Shown in pieces: positions 8,483-17,504 of a stretch of DNA of 64,000 bases (within the stretch, counting starts at the first letter, position 1; every line of letters begins with the position of its first letter). The position numbers and the translations under genes are program-made. The stretch is from Bog-473 sp963764305. GTDB lineage: Bacteria > Actinomycetota > Acidimicrobiia > Acidimicrobiales > RAAP-2. Location of the stretch: positions 186,001 to 250,000 of the forward strand of contig CAVXSD010000009.1 of NCBI GenBank assembly GCA_963764305.1, given 5' to 3'. A model generated the notes under the pieces. The model was given only the letters and a program-made list of their open reading frames with translations, was not told where the DNA came from and did no database searches.

Positions 8483-9244
8483 TCAAGGACTGAGTTGGCC
8501 AGTCGGGCGAACCACCAACTCGTTCACGCAGATCCCCTCGGGCAAGCTCATGATGAACGTGATGCAATCCGCCAATGATTCCGGATGTGCAGGACCTCCG
8601 CCCTCGACGAACATGGGTGCGTCCGTGACGGGGACATCGCCGTCGATGATGACACCTTCCAATGTCAACCCCTCGGTCTCGAACATCCCGGGCATGACCA
8701 GGCTCACGTTGATGTCGTGGTGCGCCAGCTCGAGGCGGAGGCTGTCGAATGCCGCTTCCAACCCGCGCTTGGATGCGGCGTAGATGCCGACGCCGGGCAT
8801 CGGGGTCAGTGCGCCGGTCGATCCCACGATGACCACGTCGCGCCGCCCGGACTGGGGGAATCGAGTTGTCGCATAGCGCACGGTGGCCAGCGGGCCGATC
8901 AGGTTGAGATCGATCAACTCTCGCCATCGTTCCGGGCTCCCGGAAGTGATCCCACCGGCCATCATGCGGCCGGCGACCGCGACGACGCCGTCAAGCCCTC
9001 CGAGAAGATCAGCTGCTTCGTTCACGCTTGTCTCGAGTGACTTGTGGTCGGTGACGTCGCAGCACACAGCCATGGCGCGCTCACCAAGCTCTTCGGCCAG
9101 CTCCCCGAGTCGCTCCTTTCGGCGAGCGAGCATCGCCACTGTTCCCCCCCGGGCAACGACAGCCCGGCAAGTCGCCGCACCAATGCCACTCGAAGCCCCT
9201 GTCACGAGCACGCGTCGACCACTCAGCTCAGGTGTTGCGCCCAT
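8483..9244 (-). CDS. Short-chain dehydrogenase/reductase
   Basis: A classical SDR with Rossmann motif TGASSGIG near residue 15, CDVT at the adenine-binding turn, VAVAG in place of the usual NNAG, VIVGSTGA (catalytic Ser) and YAASK (catalytic Tyr/Lys). It should use NAD(P)(H) on a hydroxyl or keto group; the substrate is unknown. ATG 9244 has AGAGAGG about seven bases upstream and is preferred to the in-frame ATG 39 bases further up. It is divergent from the P450 gene, sharing an 84-bp control region that contains the 16-bp motif. Confidence 0.88.
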   Translation of the reverse strand: MGATPELSGRRVLVTGASSGIGAATCRAVVARGGTVAMLARRKERLGELAEELGERAMAVCCDVTDHKSLETSVNEAADLLGGLDGVVAVAGRMMAGGITSGSPERWRELIDLNLIGPLATVRYATTRFPQSGRRDVVIVGSTGALTPMPGVGIYAASKRGLEAAFDSLRLELAHHDINVSLVMPGMFETEGLTLEGVIIDGDVPVTDAPMFVEGGGPAHPESLADCITFIMSLPEGICVNELVVRPTGQLSP

Positions 9245-9297
9245 TCGTTCCCTCTCTGCCCACCACTTTGACGCCCATCCCATCGATGGCTACCGTG

Positions 9298-9313
9298 TGA
9301 ACAAATCTTAGGT
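9298..9313 (+). promoter_or_regulatory. Shared motif TGAACAAATCTTAGGT
   Basis: It lies between the divergent SDR (start 9244) and P450 (start 9329) genes, oriented toward the P450 and 15 bp before its GTG. The match to the other three sites is TGAACAAATCTTAGGT, with GAAC and GTTA half-sites nine bases apart. This position overlaps the expected leader, so repression by occlusion is plausible. Confidence 0.6.
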
Positions 9314-9328
9314 TAGCGGGGAGGCGTC

Positions 9329-10588
9329 GTGGAACCGGGGGCAGGAGCGTCGGCATTGCCGGTGGCTGGAACAGGAAGACCCGACGAGGACGGCGACGAG
9401 TTCGGCCTCTTCGACGACTCCGTGGCGGGAGACGCCAGAAACCCTTACCCGGAGCTCGCCCAGGCGAGACGGGAGCATCCGGTACAGAGACTCGACACGT
9501 CGGCAATGCCGCATGACGAGGCGCTCCCGGTTTTCTTCGTCTATCGGTTCGAGGACATCGCCCGCGTGTTGCGGGACTCCGAGACGTTCTCGTCGGGTCA
9601 CATCATCGACATGATCATGGGCCCGGTGATGGGCGAGCACATCATCTTGGGCATGGACGGTGAGCGACACCGTCGGTACCGGGCCTTGGTGTCATCTGCC
9701 TTCCGGCAAAAGGTCCTCACCGAGTCAGAGGACCAGCTGGTGGCGAAGGTGGCCAACGAATTGATTGACCGCTTCGCAGACCGGGGCCGGGCGGAGCTGG
9801 TCAGGGAATTCACGTTCCCCTATCCAACCCAGGTGATCGCGGGGATCCTTGGGTTGCCTCGAGAGGACTACAAGCAGTTCCAGCGGTGGTCGATCGCCAT
9901 CCTGAGTTTCCTTGCCAAGCAGGACGAGGCCATCGCCGCATCCCGCGAGGTCGAGGAGTACATGGCCGGCATTCTGGCGGATCGTCGTAGTGCGCCGCAG
10001 GAGGACCTGATCAGCGCGCTCGCCCACGCCGAGATCGATGGAGAGAGGCTGAGCGACGACGAGATCTTCTCCTTTCTGCGCCTGCTCCTTCCCGCTGGAG
10101 TCGAGACCACGTTCAGATCGACCGGAAACCTCCTTTACCTACTGCTCTCAGATCCGGAGCAACTACAGGCGGTCCGTTCGGACCGATCGTTGCTGCTTCA
10201 GGCGATCGAGGAGGCGTTACGCCTCGAGACACCCCTGCTCAACATCACGCGGCTTGCAACCAGGGACACGGAGATCAACGGTGTGGCGGTACCGGCGGGC
10301 TCGACCATCATGTTGATGCTCGCTGCGGCCAACCGCGAAGAGGCTCGATACGACGAGCCCGACCGTTTCGACCTGAGCCGGGTCAATCCCAAACCACACA
10401 TGTCATTCGGTCACGGTCCGCATGTCTGCCTTGGAATGCACCTGGCCCGGGTGGAGATGCGTGTTGCCCTCAATCTCCTCTTCGATCGGCTGCCGGAGCT
10501 GCGCCTCGATCCGGAGGGGGACGATCCCCACATCCGAGGTCAGGTCTTCCGCTCTCCGACGTCCGTCCCGGTGCTTTTCGGCCGCTGA
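9329..10588 (+). CDS. Cytochrome P450
   Basis: A 419-residue soluble bacterial P450. The I-helix oxygen-binding motif is LLLPAGVETTFRST (about 252), the K-helix ExxR is EEALRLETP, and the heme loop is FGHGPHVCLG with the axial Cys near residue 366. Start GTG 9329 follows GGGGAGG at about five bases. It would hydroxylate or oxidise a hydrophobic substrate with electrons from ferredoxin partners not encoded nearby. It heads a run P450 / nitroreductase-like / SnoaL-like / SDR (9329-12831) with short or overlapping junctions, probably one operon. The CYP family is not assignable by eye. Confidence 0.93.
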   Translation: MEPGAGASALPVAGTGRPDEDGDEFGLFDDSVAGDARNPYPELAQARREHPVQRLDTSAMPHDEALPVFFVYRFEDIARVLRDSETFSSGHIIDMIMGPVMGEHIILGMDGERHRRYRALVSSAFRQKVLTESEDQLVAKVANELIDRFADRGRAELVREFTFPYPTQVIAGILGLPREDYKQFQRWSIAILSFLAKQDEAIAASREVEEYMAGILADRRSAPQEDLISALAHAEIDGERLSDDEIFSFLRLLLPAGVETTFRSTGNLLYLLLSDPEQLQAVRSDRSLLLQAIEEALRLETPLLNITRLATRDTEINGVAVPAGSTIMLMLAAANREEARYDEPDRFDLSRVNPKPHMSFGHGPHVCLGMHLARVEMRVALNLLFDRLPELRLDPEGDDPHIRGQVFRSPTSVPVLFGR

Positions 10589-10611
10589 GCGACGGGCGCA
10601 TAGGAGCAGGC

Positions 10612-11283
10612 ATGGATATCGAGCAGCTCTTGACCTCGACGCGATCAGCTCGGCGGTCGCTTGATCTGACGGCGCCGGTCGATCCCGCTGAGTTGCGCCA
10701 ATGTCTGCGGATCGCCTTCCATGCGGCGAATGGCTCGAATCAGCAGTCATGGCGCTGGATCGCCGTCAGCGATCCTCACCTCCGCCGCGAGATCGGGAAC
10801 CTGTATCGCGAATCCTATCTGCGCATGACCGGTGGGGGGATGGTCTCTGAGATCCTTCCGGACGACGACTTCGGGCGCTTGATGTCGTCGACAGAATGGC
10901 TCGTCGAACATCTGGCGGAGATACCGGTTCACGTGATCCCTTGCTACCAGCCATACCTGCCCGATTTCGGAGACGGCGACGACGCCTTCCAGGCGGCGAC
11001 TCTGTACGGGTCGATCTTCCCCGCCGTGTGGAATTTCCAGTTGGCCCTCCACGCCCACGGCTTGGGAACGTGCATCACCACCATGCATTTGCTGCACCAG
11101 GACCAGGTCGGTGCGCTACTGGGCATTCCGAATACGTACGTCCAAGGCTGCCTGCTGCCGGTGGCCAAACTGCGACCTGGAGCCACGTTCCGACCGTCGC
11201 CGCGACGTCCTCTTGAGGAAGTCGTCGTCCTCGATCGTTGGGACGGAGCGTCGATTTCGACGCCACCGGCAACGGAGACCTGA
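10612..11283 (+). CDS. Nitroreductase family protein
   Basis: A 223-residue FMN-dependent nitroreductase-type protein. The N-terminal block TRSARRSLDLTAPVD ... AANGSNQQSWRWIAV is the usual FMN phosphate-binding region (SxR plus a PSxxNxQPW-like motif, here GSNQQSW), and GLGTCITTMHLLHQDQVGALLGIP is the C-terminal conserved segment. Members reduce nitro, enone or other acceptors, or act as dehalogenases and BluB-like oxidases. It begins 23 bp after the P450 and its TGA overlaps the ATG of the next gene, indicating translational coupling. Confidence 0.85.
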   Translation: MDIEQLLTSTRSARRSLDLTAPVDPAELRQCLRIAFHAANGSNQQSWRWIAVSDPHLRREIGNLYRESYLRMTGGGMVSEILPDDDFGRLMSSTEWLVEHLAEIPVHVIPCYQPYLPDFGDGDDAFQAATLYGSIFPAVWNFQLALHAHGLGTCITTMHLLHQDQVGALLGIPNTYVQGCLLPVAKLRPGATFRPSPRRPLEEVVVLDRWDGASISTPPATET

Positions 11284-11828
11284 TGGACGGCGAGACGGAA
11301 CGGAGGCTCCTCGAGCAGTTGGATCGAGCGGAGATCCTGGACTGCCTCACCCGCTACGCGCGAGGGATGGACCGGCTCGACAGGGAGCTGGCTCGTTCGG
11401 CGTACCACGAGGGTGCGATCGACGATCACGTCGGCTTCGTCGGCGAGGTCGATGACTTTCTCGACTGGGCCTTCGCCTACCACGGAGGGCAGGCTCGCCA
11501 TCAGCACTACGTCACGAACCACCATGTCGTGCTCGATGGCGACGCGGCACACGCCGAGACCTACTACATGTTCATCGGCACCGAGCGCGACCCCGATGCG
11601 CCGCTCACCGTCTTCGGAGGCCGCTATGTCGATCGATTCGAACGCCGTGAGGGGAAATGGGGCATTGCGGTCCGTCTCTGCCTGGTCGAGTGGGCAACGG
11701 ACCCGAAATCGCTCCTGCCCGTCGATGCTTCCGATTTCCTGGCTGCAACTGGGACGGTCGCACGCGATTCCACAGATAGCTCATACGAGCGGCCGCTCAT
11801 GCCTCGTCGATCAGCGATGACCGAATGA
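11283..11828 (+). CDS. SnoaL-like / NTF2-fold protein
   Basis: A 181-residue protein of the SnoaL_4 type: an N-terminal helix (EILDCLTRYARGMDRLD), a cone-shaped fold core with YHEGAIDDHVGF, RHQHYVTNHHVVLDGD, AETYYMFIG, and GGRYVDRFERREGKWGIA. Relatives are polyketide cyclases, dehydratases, isomerases or ring-modifying enzymes of steroid and aromatic pathways. The start ATG overlaps the preceding stop as ATGA-type coupling. The exact reaction is unknown; the operon suggests action on the same small molecule as the P450 and SDR enzymes. Confidence 0.82.
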   Translation: MDGETERRLLEQLDRAEILDCLTRYARGMDRLDRELARSAYHEGAIDDHVGFVGEVDDFLDWAFAYHGGQARHQHYVTNHHVVLDGDAAHAETYYMFIGTERDPDAPLTVFGGRYVDRFERREGKWGIAVRLCLVEWATDPKSLLPVDASDFLAATGTVARDSTDSSYERPLMPRRSAMTE

Positions 11829-11892
11829 GGCGCTCGATCAGGAGCGAAGGCGTCGGATTCCGGAGGACGGACGTGCCCTCCAAGAGGGGGCG

Positions 11893-12831
11893 GTGCGAGT
11901 GATCCGCTTCGATGGGCAGGCGGTGATCGTCACCGGAGCGGGGCGGGGACTCGGGAGACTCTACGCACTTGACCTCGCCCGCCGTGGCGCGTCCGTTGTG
12001 GTCAACGATCTCGGAGGTTCAATGCGAGGAGACGGAGCGGATTCCCTCGTCGCCGAACAGGTCGTCGCTGAGATCAGGCGGGCTGGTGGGGTGGCCGTAG
12101 CATCGTCTGACTCGGTTGCCAGCCCGGAGGGTGGTGAAGCCATCGTGCAAACCGCACTCGACCAGTTCGGCCGTCTGGACGCGGTGGTGAGCAACGCCGG
12201 GATCTTCAACACGATTGCATTCGACGCACTGCCTGCGGAGGAGTGGCGACGAATGCTGAACGTGCATCTCGATGGGGGGTTCTATCTGAGCCAACCAGCC
12301 TTCAAGGTCATGAAGCACCAGGGCTACGGACGTTTCGTCTTCATCACTTCATCGGCCGGCCTCTTCGGGCAGCCAGAGTCAGCTCACTACGCCGCCGCCA
12401 AGGCCGGCCTCGTCGGCCTCACCAACGTCGTGGCCATCGAAGGCGCGCCACACGGAATCCTCGCCAACAGCGTGCTGCCCTTCGGCTACTCACGGATGGT
12501 GACCGAGACGGTCGGCGATCGAGACCAATTCCCGGCTGAGTCCTCCTTCCTCCATGCCATCGAACCTGACCTGGTCGTCCCGATCGTGGTGTTCCTCGCC
12601 AGTCGGGAATGTGCGGTGACGCACCACAACTATTCGGCCTGCGCGGGTCGCTTTGGGCGCGTCTTCGTCGGCCTCGGGCGAGGGTGGATGGCCGATGCCG
12701 CTAGCGAGTTCAGTGCAGACGACGTCGCAGAACACTTTGCCGAAGTCTCTGCGGTCGAGCCGTTCTCGGTCCCCGATTCCATCTTTGACGAGGTGGCCGA
12801 AATTTGCGAGCGCCTCGGGATCACTGGCTGA
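11893..12831 (+). CDS. SDR dehydrogenase, MFE-2/17beta-HSD4-like
   Basis: A 312-residue SDR with TGAGRGLG, VVVNDLGGSMRGDG (the long insert typical of the hydroxyacyl-CoA dehydrogenase domain of peroxisomal multifunctional enzymes), VSNAG, FITSSAGLFG and YAAAKAG. These features fit oxidation of a 3-hydroxyacyl-CoA or a ring hydroxyl. GTG 11893 is used after a GGGGGCG stretch. It is the last gene of the P450 operon, 64 bp after the SnoaL-like gene, and ends 25 bp before the convergent regulator gene. Confidence 0.85.
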   Translation: MRVIRFDGQAVIVTGAGRGLGRLYALDLARRGASVVVNDLGGSMRGDGADSLVAEQVVAEIRRAGGVAVASSDSVASPEGGEAIVQTALDQFGRLDAVVSNAGIFNTIAFDALPAEEWRRMLNVHLDGGFYLSQPAFKVMKHQGYGRFVFITSSAGLFGQPESAHYAAAKAGLVGLTNVVAIEGAPHGILANSVLPFGYSRMVTETVGDRDQFPAESSFLHAIEPDLVVPIVVFLASRECAVTHHNYSACAGRFGRVFVGLGRGWMADAASEFSADDVAEHFAEVSAVEPFSVPDSIFDEVAEICERLGITG

Positions 12832-12856
12832 TCAGCCGGTCAGGCGAGTCCCACGT

Positions 12857-14182
12857 CTACGAATGCGAACGGAGCACCTTTGAGGTTGAGCCGCGCTTGG
12901 CTGCACCCCGCAACATGGTGTCACGGACGTGCACGAGAGCTGTGCGCCTACCGTAGGTACGCAGGATACCCTCTGGAACCCAGGTGAGGTCCACGATCGA
13001 ACGGGCGGTGAGCTCGGTCGAGGGACCCTCGATCCTGAGCTCGCCCGCCCGAGCGCCGTCCCTCAACATCACCTTCAGACGCTGCAACAGGCCGGGAAAC
13101 GACCATGCCATGTCTGGCGTATCGGGGGGTGACTGCCGCAGCCACGCCAACTGGATCTTGAACTCGTCATGGAAGCGCTCGAGCACGTTGATCTGGAGCC
13201 ACGCCACAGCGTCCAGCTTCTCGACACTGGTGGACGTGGAGGTCAGTGCGGCATCCCATCCGGCGACCACCTTCTCGGAGAAGGAACGCATGATCGACAC
13301 CAACAGCTCCTCCTTCGAGCCAATCTCCCGGTACACGCTGCCGGTGCTCATCTGCGCTGCCCCGGCGATGTCCCGGACCGTGGTGGCCTCATAGCCTCTC
13401 CGACCAAATTCAGTTCGGGCGACTGCTTTGATCAGCGCCGACCGATCTGATTCGTCCGAGACGGAGCTGTCGTCCCACGACCGCATGACCTCCTCGACGG
13501 CCCGCATGGCCTTTGATCCGTCCAGAAGACTGTCCCGAGGAGCCCGCGTGGCGACGCCAAAGAGAACCATGCCGCAGAGATGGTCGGCCACTCGGTCGAC
13601 AGAGCGGTAACGGTGGTACAAGCCCAGTCCAACGTGCAACATCGTCTGAGTGAGCCTGTGGGAGAGCATCCCCAGCTCGATGTCATCTCGAAGGAACCCG
13701 GAGGCGTGCCCAGCCTCGAGGGTCTTGAGCATCGCCCTCTCGGTCGCCGTCGGGGCGCGGGCCACCAGCTGGACCAGCTCGTGGCCGGCGCTTACCGGAG
13801 GGTCGTAGAACGAGAATTGCACTGCCGCGCTGTGGCGGGCCGCGCACTCGGCGATCGCAGTACTGAAGGCCGTGATCCGGGCGGGAAGATCGCCTGGAGC
13901 GCTTTCACGAAGCTCCTTGAGAGCGACATCAGCCTGACGATCGAGGTCGGCGTGATACCGCTTGACTAGCTCGATGACGATCGCTTCTTTGGATTCGAAG
14001 TGGTGATACAAGCTCCCCGGCTGGATGCCACTCGCCTCGGCGATCTCCTGCAGCGTCGTCCGGAGGCCGGACGAAGCGAACACGCTGGATGCCGTGTCCA
14101 GGATTTCATCCCGGCGCTGCGTGTCCAAGGCGTCCGCCGAGTCAGGGTCTACCGCATGGGGGCCACGCTTCACCGCGCTCAT
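12857..14182 (-). CDS. Tandem TetR-TetR transcriptional regulator
   Basis: One 441-residue frame holds two complete TetR-type repressors. The first DNA-binding domain is near residues 23-66 (LQEIAEASGIQPGSLYHHF) and is followed by a ligand domain. A second helix-turn-helix lies near 246-289 (VRDIAGAAQMSTGSVYREI) with its own C-terminal domain. ATG 14182 is chosen because the upstream frame is low-complexity. No stop or frame change separates the halves. It sits between the P450 operon and the AveC-like operon and is a good candidate to control one or both. A monomer with two DNA-binding domains could bind as a pseudo-dimer. Confidence 0.85.
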   Translation of the reverse strand: MSAVKRGPHAVDPDSADALDTQRRDEILDTASSVFASSGLRTTLQEIAEASGIQPGSLYHHFESKEAIVIELVKRYHADLDRQADVALKELRESAPGDLPARITAFSTAIAECAARHSAAVQFSFYDPPVSAGHELVQLVARAPTATERAMLKTLEAGHASGFLRDDIELGMLSHRLTQTMLHVGLGLYHRYRSVDRVADHLCGMVLFGVATRAPRDSLLDGSKAMRAVEEVMRSWDDSSVSDESDRSALIKAVARTEFGRRGYEATTVRDIAGAAQMSTGSVYREIGSKEELLVSIMRSFSEKVVAGWDAALTSTSTSVEKLDAVAWLQINVLERFHDEFKIQLAWLRQSPPDTPDMAWSFPGLLQRLKVMLRDGARAGELRIEGPSTELTARSIVDLTWVPEGILRTYGRRTALVHVRDTMLRGAAKRGSTSKVLRSHS

Positions 14183-14340
14183 GTCAGATCTCGCTCGGGG
14201 TTCTCCGTCGAGAACACGGCCGGAGAACAGTGGTCGAATCCCCTCGGCATCGTGATTTCTCGACGTCCCTTCCCCAGTGGCCTCCCTGAGCAGGTTACTG
14301 CGGGCACCCGACCCCAACGTTCCTTCCGGGCGCCGTGCAG

Positions 14341-15492
14341 CTATCCGCTCCCGTCGACGTTCTTTGGACTGCACCGCCCGTCAGGGTTCGTCGCAACGTG
14401 AGGCCGTCCTGATTGCGCAGACTCCCACCCGTCCCAAATGCCGGCCATGTACGGTCCGGGTTGCCCGGCCTCGGCATAGAAGCCCTGTGGGTCGTAGACC
14501 TTCGCCTCGGGGAAGGGCCAGGGGCAGGCCACCGAGGTCGCAGCGCCCGTCGCCCTGATCACTCCGAAGCTGGCCCCGTAACAGAAGTACGCGACATTGA
14601 GAATGGCGAACATGACGGCGAAGGTGGCCAACGCAGGCCGTGCCCGGAATGGACGGAAGGGGCGAATGCGCTGCGCCAGCTTCTCGGCCTGTGTGCGCCC
14701 CGTGTCGTCGCGGTACAAGAGGACTCCGGCTGGGATCATGACCCAGCACACGAACGTTGACTCCCACAGCAGCGGGAACTGATACGGCTTGCCGGTGAAG
14801 AGCGATCCGAACGGAATCACCTGCGAGTAGATGTACAGCTGCGTGCGGACGAGGATTGTCTCGAGGATGGCGTCATAGATGAATCCGATCACCAGGACGA
14901 GCAGCGCCAGACTGATGAGCGGATGCTGCCAGGCGAACGAATCGATCGGGCGGCGTGCCTGGAACCGGCGCAGGATCCAGATCGCTGGAAAGTAGGCCCC
15001 TAGGTAGAAGGTTGCGTACCCCAATCCGATGAACGGTTCCACGGTTGGCGACAGCGAGGCCAGCGGCCACGTCTCTGGGAAGTGCGTCAGTTGGGGGTTG
15101 TAGGCCGCGTACGGCGCCCAGTTCATGATGGGGTCCATCCACACGATGGCCGTCGTGACGATCACCATGAGCAGCACCGGATGCTTCGGATAGCGCTGCC
15201 ACATGAGGACGAATATCACCACGAGCGCCAAGAGACCGAGGGCGGTGCCCACCTCGAGTGTGGGGATCCAATCGTGATGGAGGAGTGGAGCCACCGGCCG
15301 CGGCGCGCCATGAACGGCGGGGTTGGCGATCCGAGCCGCCACTGCACCACGCCGGGCGTTGTACTGAATGGCGATGATGGCAACGTTGGCGAGGAGCAAG
15401 AGGACAATGACCCAAATCGCGGGCCGGGTTGCGGAGGCCGCGGGAGAGCCGTTGCGCGAATCCACCGCTGGTCTGTCCTCGATCTTGGTCAT
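14341..15492 (-). CDS. AveC-like (spirocyclase family) membrane protein
   Basis: A 383-residue polytopic protein with about six to eight hydrophobic segments (AIWVIVLLLLANVAIIA, LGLLALVVIFVLMW, LLMVIVTTAIVWMDP, LISLALLVLVIGFIYD and others). The blocks WMDPIMNWAPYAAYNP, HFPETWPLASLSPTVEP and GYATFYL resemble the AveC family named after the avermectin spirocyclase; mycobacterial homologues are common and uncharacterised. It follows the binding-protein-like gene by 6 bp, so the two are co-transcribed. A membrane enzyme or transporter for a lipid-like molecule is an inference. Confidence 0.65.
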   Translation of the reverse strand: MTKIEDRPAVDSRNGSPAASATRPAIWVIVLLLLANVAIIAIQYNARRGAVAARIANPAVHGAPRPVAPLLHHDWIPTLEVGTALGLLALVVIFVLMWQRYPKHPVLLMVIVTTAIVWMDPIMNWAPYAAYNPQLTHFPETWPLASLSPTVEPFIGLGYATFYLGAYFPAIWILRRFQARRPIDSFAWQHPLISLALLVLVIGFIYDAILETILVRTQLYIYSQVIPFGSLFTGKPYQFPLLWESTFVCWVMIPAGVLLYRDDTGRTQAEKLAQRIRPFRPFRARPALATFAVMFAILNVAYFCYGASFGVIRATGAATSVACPWPFPEAKVYDPQGFYAEAGQPGPYMAGIWDGWESAQSGRPHVATNPDGRCSPKNVDGSG

Positions 15493-15498
15493 GATCGT

Positions 15499-16611
15499 CT
15501 ACTCTTCACCGAACCGGTCGACGAGGTGCGAATGTTCGCCATCGGCGTCGAGCTTCCGCGCGACGAGATAGCCCGCCCCCATCCAGCCTCGTCTCGTCCA
15601 ATTGCCGAAGGACAGATAGGTTCCGGGAGATCCGGCTGCTGCCGGCACCATCTTCACCCGTTCGAGCGCCTCCTTGACGCCTCGGGGAGTGAGCGGATGG
15701 GCGTCCGCAAATGCGTGGAGGAGAACCGTGGCGAAGTCTCGGTTCACGAGTGGCAACACCCATTCAGGCCGGCGACCGTAGGAAGCTTCGAACTGGTCGA
15801 GGAACTTCTGCCCGACCGGATTGCTCTCGTCGTACTGGTCGACACCGATCCAGCCAAGCATGGCGTTCCACATCGCTTCGTGGAACCAGGCGTTCTGGAA
15901 CGCTGTCCCCATGATCCGAGTCGGGTCCCACTGCATCGACTCGAGAACACCATTGACGTAGAACACTCCGAAACCGAATCCGCAGTGGACCAACGCTGTC
16001 GCTTTGGCCTCCTGCAGGTTTCGCAGCGCGACTTCCACCGAGCCGGCCGTCTGCGCAACCCACTCCTCGGCCACGATCTGGATACCGCGGTCACGACAGG
16101 CTTTGCGGAAGTTCCGGAGGTAGGACTCGCCGACCAACGACTGTTCGATCAGTGCTCCGACCTGCGTGTGCCCGCCCTTGGCAAGAATCTGCGCCCAGAG
16201 AATCGGTTCGTCAGTCATCGAGCCCTGTGGAAGGGCGAACGTCCATTCGCCGAGCCACTCATCCGACCCCGAGCAGCTGATCGCCGGGACTTGGAACCGC
16301 TCTTCGATTGCCTCGCGCATCGGAATGCAGTTGTCCGAGATACTGGGCCCGAATACAGCGAGGCAACCCTCATCGACCAGTTCCGCATAGCCATCGACGA
16401 CAGACTTGACCGACCCTTTCGGAAGGCCCCAGGACTGCCGGACGACGAGCTCGATCGGGCGATCGATGAGGCCCTGCTTCAGGCCTTCTCCGAAGACCAG
16501 TTCAAATGGGAGAAAGAAGTCGTCGACCCGCTCCTTGGGATGGTCCTCAGGGACTACCCAGTCCATGAGGATGCCGAGTTTGATGGGTTCGGCGTGAGAC
16601 TCGTAGGACAA
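15499..16611 (-). CDS. Peripla_BP_6 protein without signal peptide
   Basis: A 370-residue leucine-binding-protein-type fold: IKLGILMDWV at the N-terminus, ELVDEGCLAVFGPSISDN, ISCSGSDEWLGEWTFALP, GALIEQSLVGESYLRNFRKACRDRGI. Unlike the secreted homologue at 7115-8356 it starts MSYESHAEPIKLGIL with no signal peptide or lipobox. It may therefore be a cytoplasmic sensor or ligand-binding protein, as in AmiC-type proteins, unless the true start lies upstream in another context. It is the first gene of an operon with the AveC-like protein, and the 16-bp motif is 34 bp upstream of the ATG. Confidence 0.8.
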   Translation of the reverse strand: MSYESHAEPIKLGILMDWVVPEDHPKERVDDFFLPFELVFGEGLKQGLIDRPIELVVRQSWGLPKGSVKSVVDGYAELVDEGCLAVFGPSISDNCIPMREAIEERFQVPAISCSGSDEWLGEWTFALPQGSMTDEPILWAQILAKGGHTQVGALIEQSLVGESYLRNFRKACRDRGIQIVAEEWVAQTAGSVEVALRNLQEAKATALVHCGFGFGVFYVNGVLESMQWDPTRIMGTAFQNAWFHEAMWNAMLGWIGVDQYDESNPVGQKFLDQFEASYGRRPEWVLPLVNRDFATVLLHAFADAHPLTPRGVKEALERVKMVPAAAGSPGTYLSFGNWTRRGWMGAGYLVARKLDADGEHSHLVDRFGEE

Positions 16612-16644
16612 CTCGCCCCCCTTGACGGACGCCCTGGCAGGCGA

Positions 16645-16660
16645 ACCTGAGATTTGTTCC
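16645..16660 (-). promoter_or_regulatory. Shared motif GGAACAAATCTCAGGT
   Basis: It lies upstream of the operon 16611-14341. This copy is the most symmetric of the four: on the plus strand GAAC at 16643-16646 and GTTC at 16656-16659 are inverted repeats separated by nine bases, a spacing compatible with a TetR-type dimer operator. Confidence 0.65.
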
Positions 16661-16706
16661 AGAACCTACCGAGGGCGCCTCCTTCTGTCAAGGAGCGGAC
16701 GTAGTG

Positions 16707-17504
16707 TCAGGTGGAAGTGTGCGCGACGTAGGCGTCGATCATCTCGAAGAGCCCCGCGGTGACGATGGGATCGTCGGTCAGGGGGCCGGCGATGGCAGCT
16801 CGTGCCGCGTCGCGTAGCTCTAGGCCGGCAGTGACGAGCTGAGCCGCGGCGACGAGCACCCGCGTCGATGCGACTTCGCGCAGTCCCGATGTCTCGAGCC
16901 GCCGGATCGCCCCACCGAGCCGCACCAAGTTGCTCGCCAACTCCTCGTCGATGCCAGCCTCGTGAACCAGGATCTTCTCTTCTATGTCGGCCGGTGGAAA
17001 GTCGAGCTCGATGGCCACCATGCGCTGACGGGTCGAGTCCTTCAGATCCTTCAAGACGCTCTGGTAGCCCGGGTTGTACGACACGACAAGGCAGAAGCCG
17101 GGCGCGGCGTCCAGTGTCACGCCGAGCCGCTCCATGGGGAGCTGACGGCGATAGTCGGCCAGTGGGTGGAGGACGACAGTCGTGTCCTGTCGGGCTTCGA
17201 CGATCTCGTCCAGGTAGCAGATCGCACCCTCCCGGACCGCCCGTGTGAGCGGACCGTCGACCCAGACGGTCTCTCCGCCACGCAGGAGGAACCGCCCGAC
17301 GAGATCGGCTGTTGTCAGGTCGTCGTGACAGGCCACGGTGATGAGCGGGCGACCGAGATCTTGCGCCATGGCCTCAACGAAGCGAGTTTTGCCGCACCCT
17401 GTCGGGCCTTTCAACATGACTGAGAGGTCCTGTTGGAAGGCAGCCCGGAAGACTTGCATCTCGCTTCCGACTGGCACGTAGAACGGAGATGCGTCGCGGT
17501 TCAT
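16707..17504 (-). CDS. MoxR/CbbQ-type AAA+ ATPase
   Basis: A 265-residue ATPase with Walker A GPTGCGKTR near residue 34, Walker B with CYLDEIVEARQD, sensor-1 region VVSYNPGYQ, and the DSTRQRMVAIEL segment (arginine finger region) typical of CbbQ/NirQ/NorQ proteins. These work with a VWA-domain partner to remodel or load metal into an enzyme such as Rubisco or NO reductase. Its start overlaps the stop of the VWA gene by 4 bp, so the pair is translationally coupled. The client enzyme here is unknown; no Rubisco or NO reductase gene is nearby. Confidence 0.9.
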   Translation of the reverse strand: MNRDASPFYVPVGSEMQVFRAAFQQDLSVMLKGPTGCGKTRFVEAMAQDLGRPLITVACHDDLTTADLVGRFLLRGGETVWVDGPLTRAVREGAICYLDEIVEARQDTTVVLHPLADYRRQLPMERLGVTLDAAPGFCLVVSYNPGYQSVLKDLKDSTRQRMVAIELDFPPADIEEKILVHEAGIDEELASNLVRLGGAIRRLETSGLREVASTRVLVAAAQLVTAGLELRDAARAAIAGPLTDDPIVTAGLFEMIDAYVAHTST

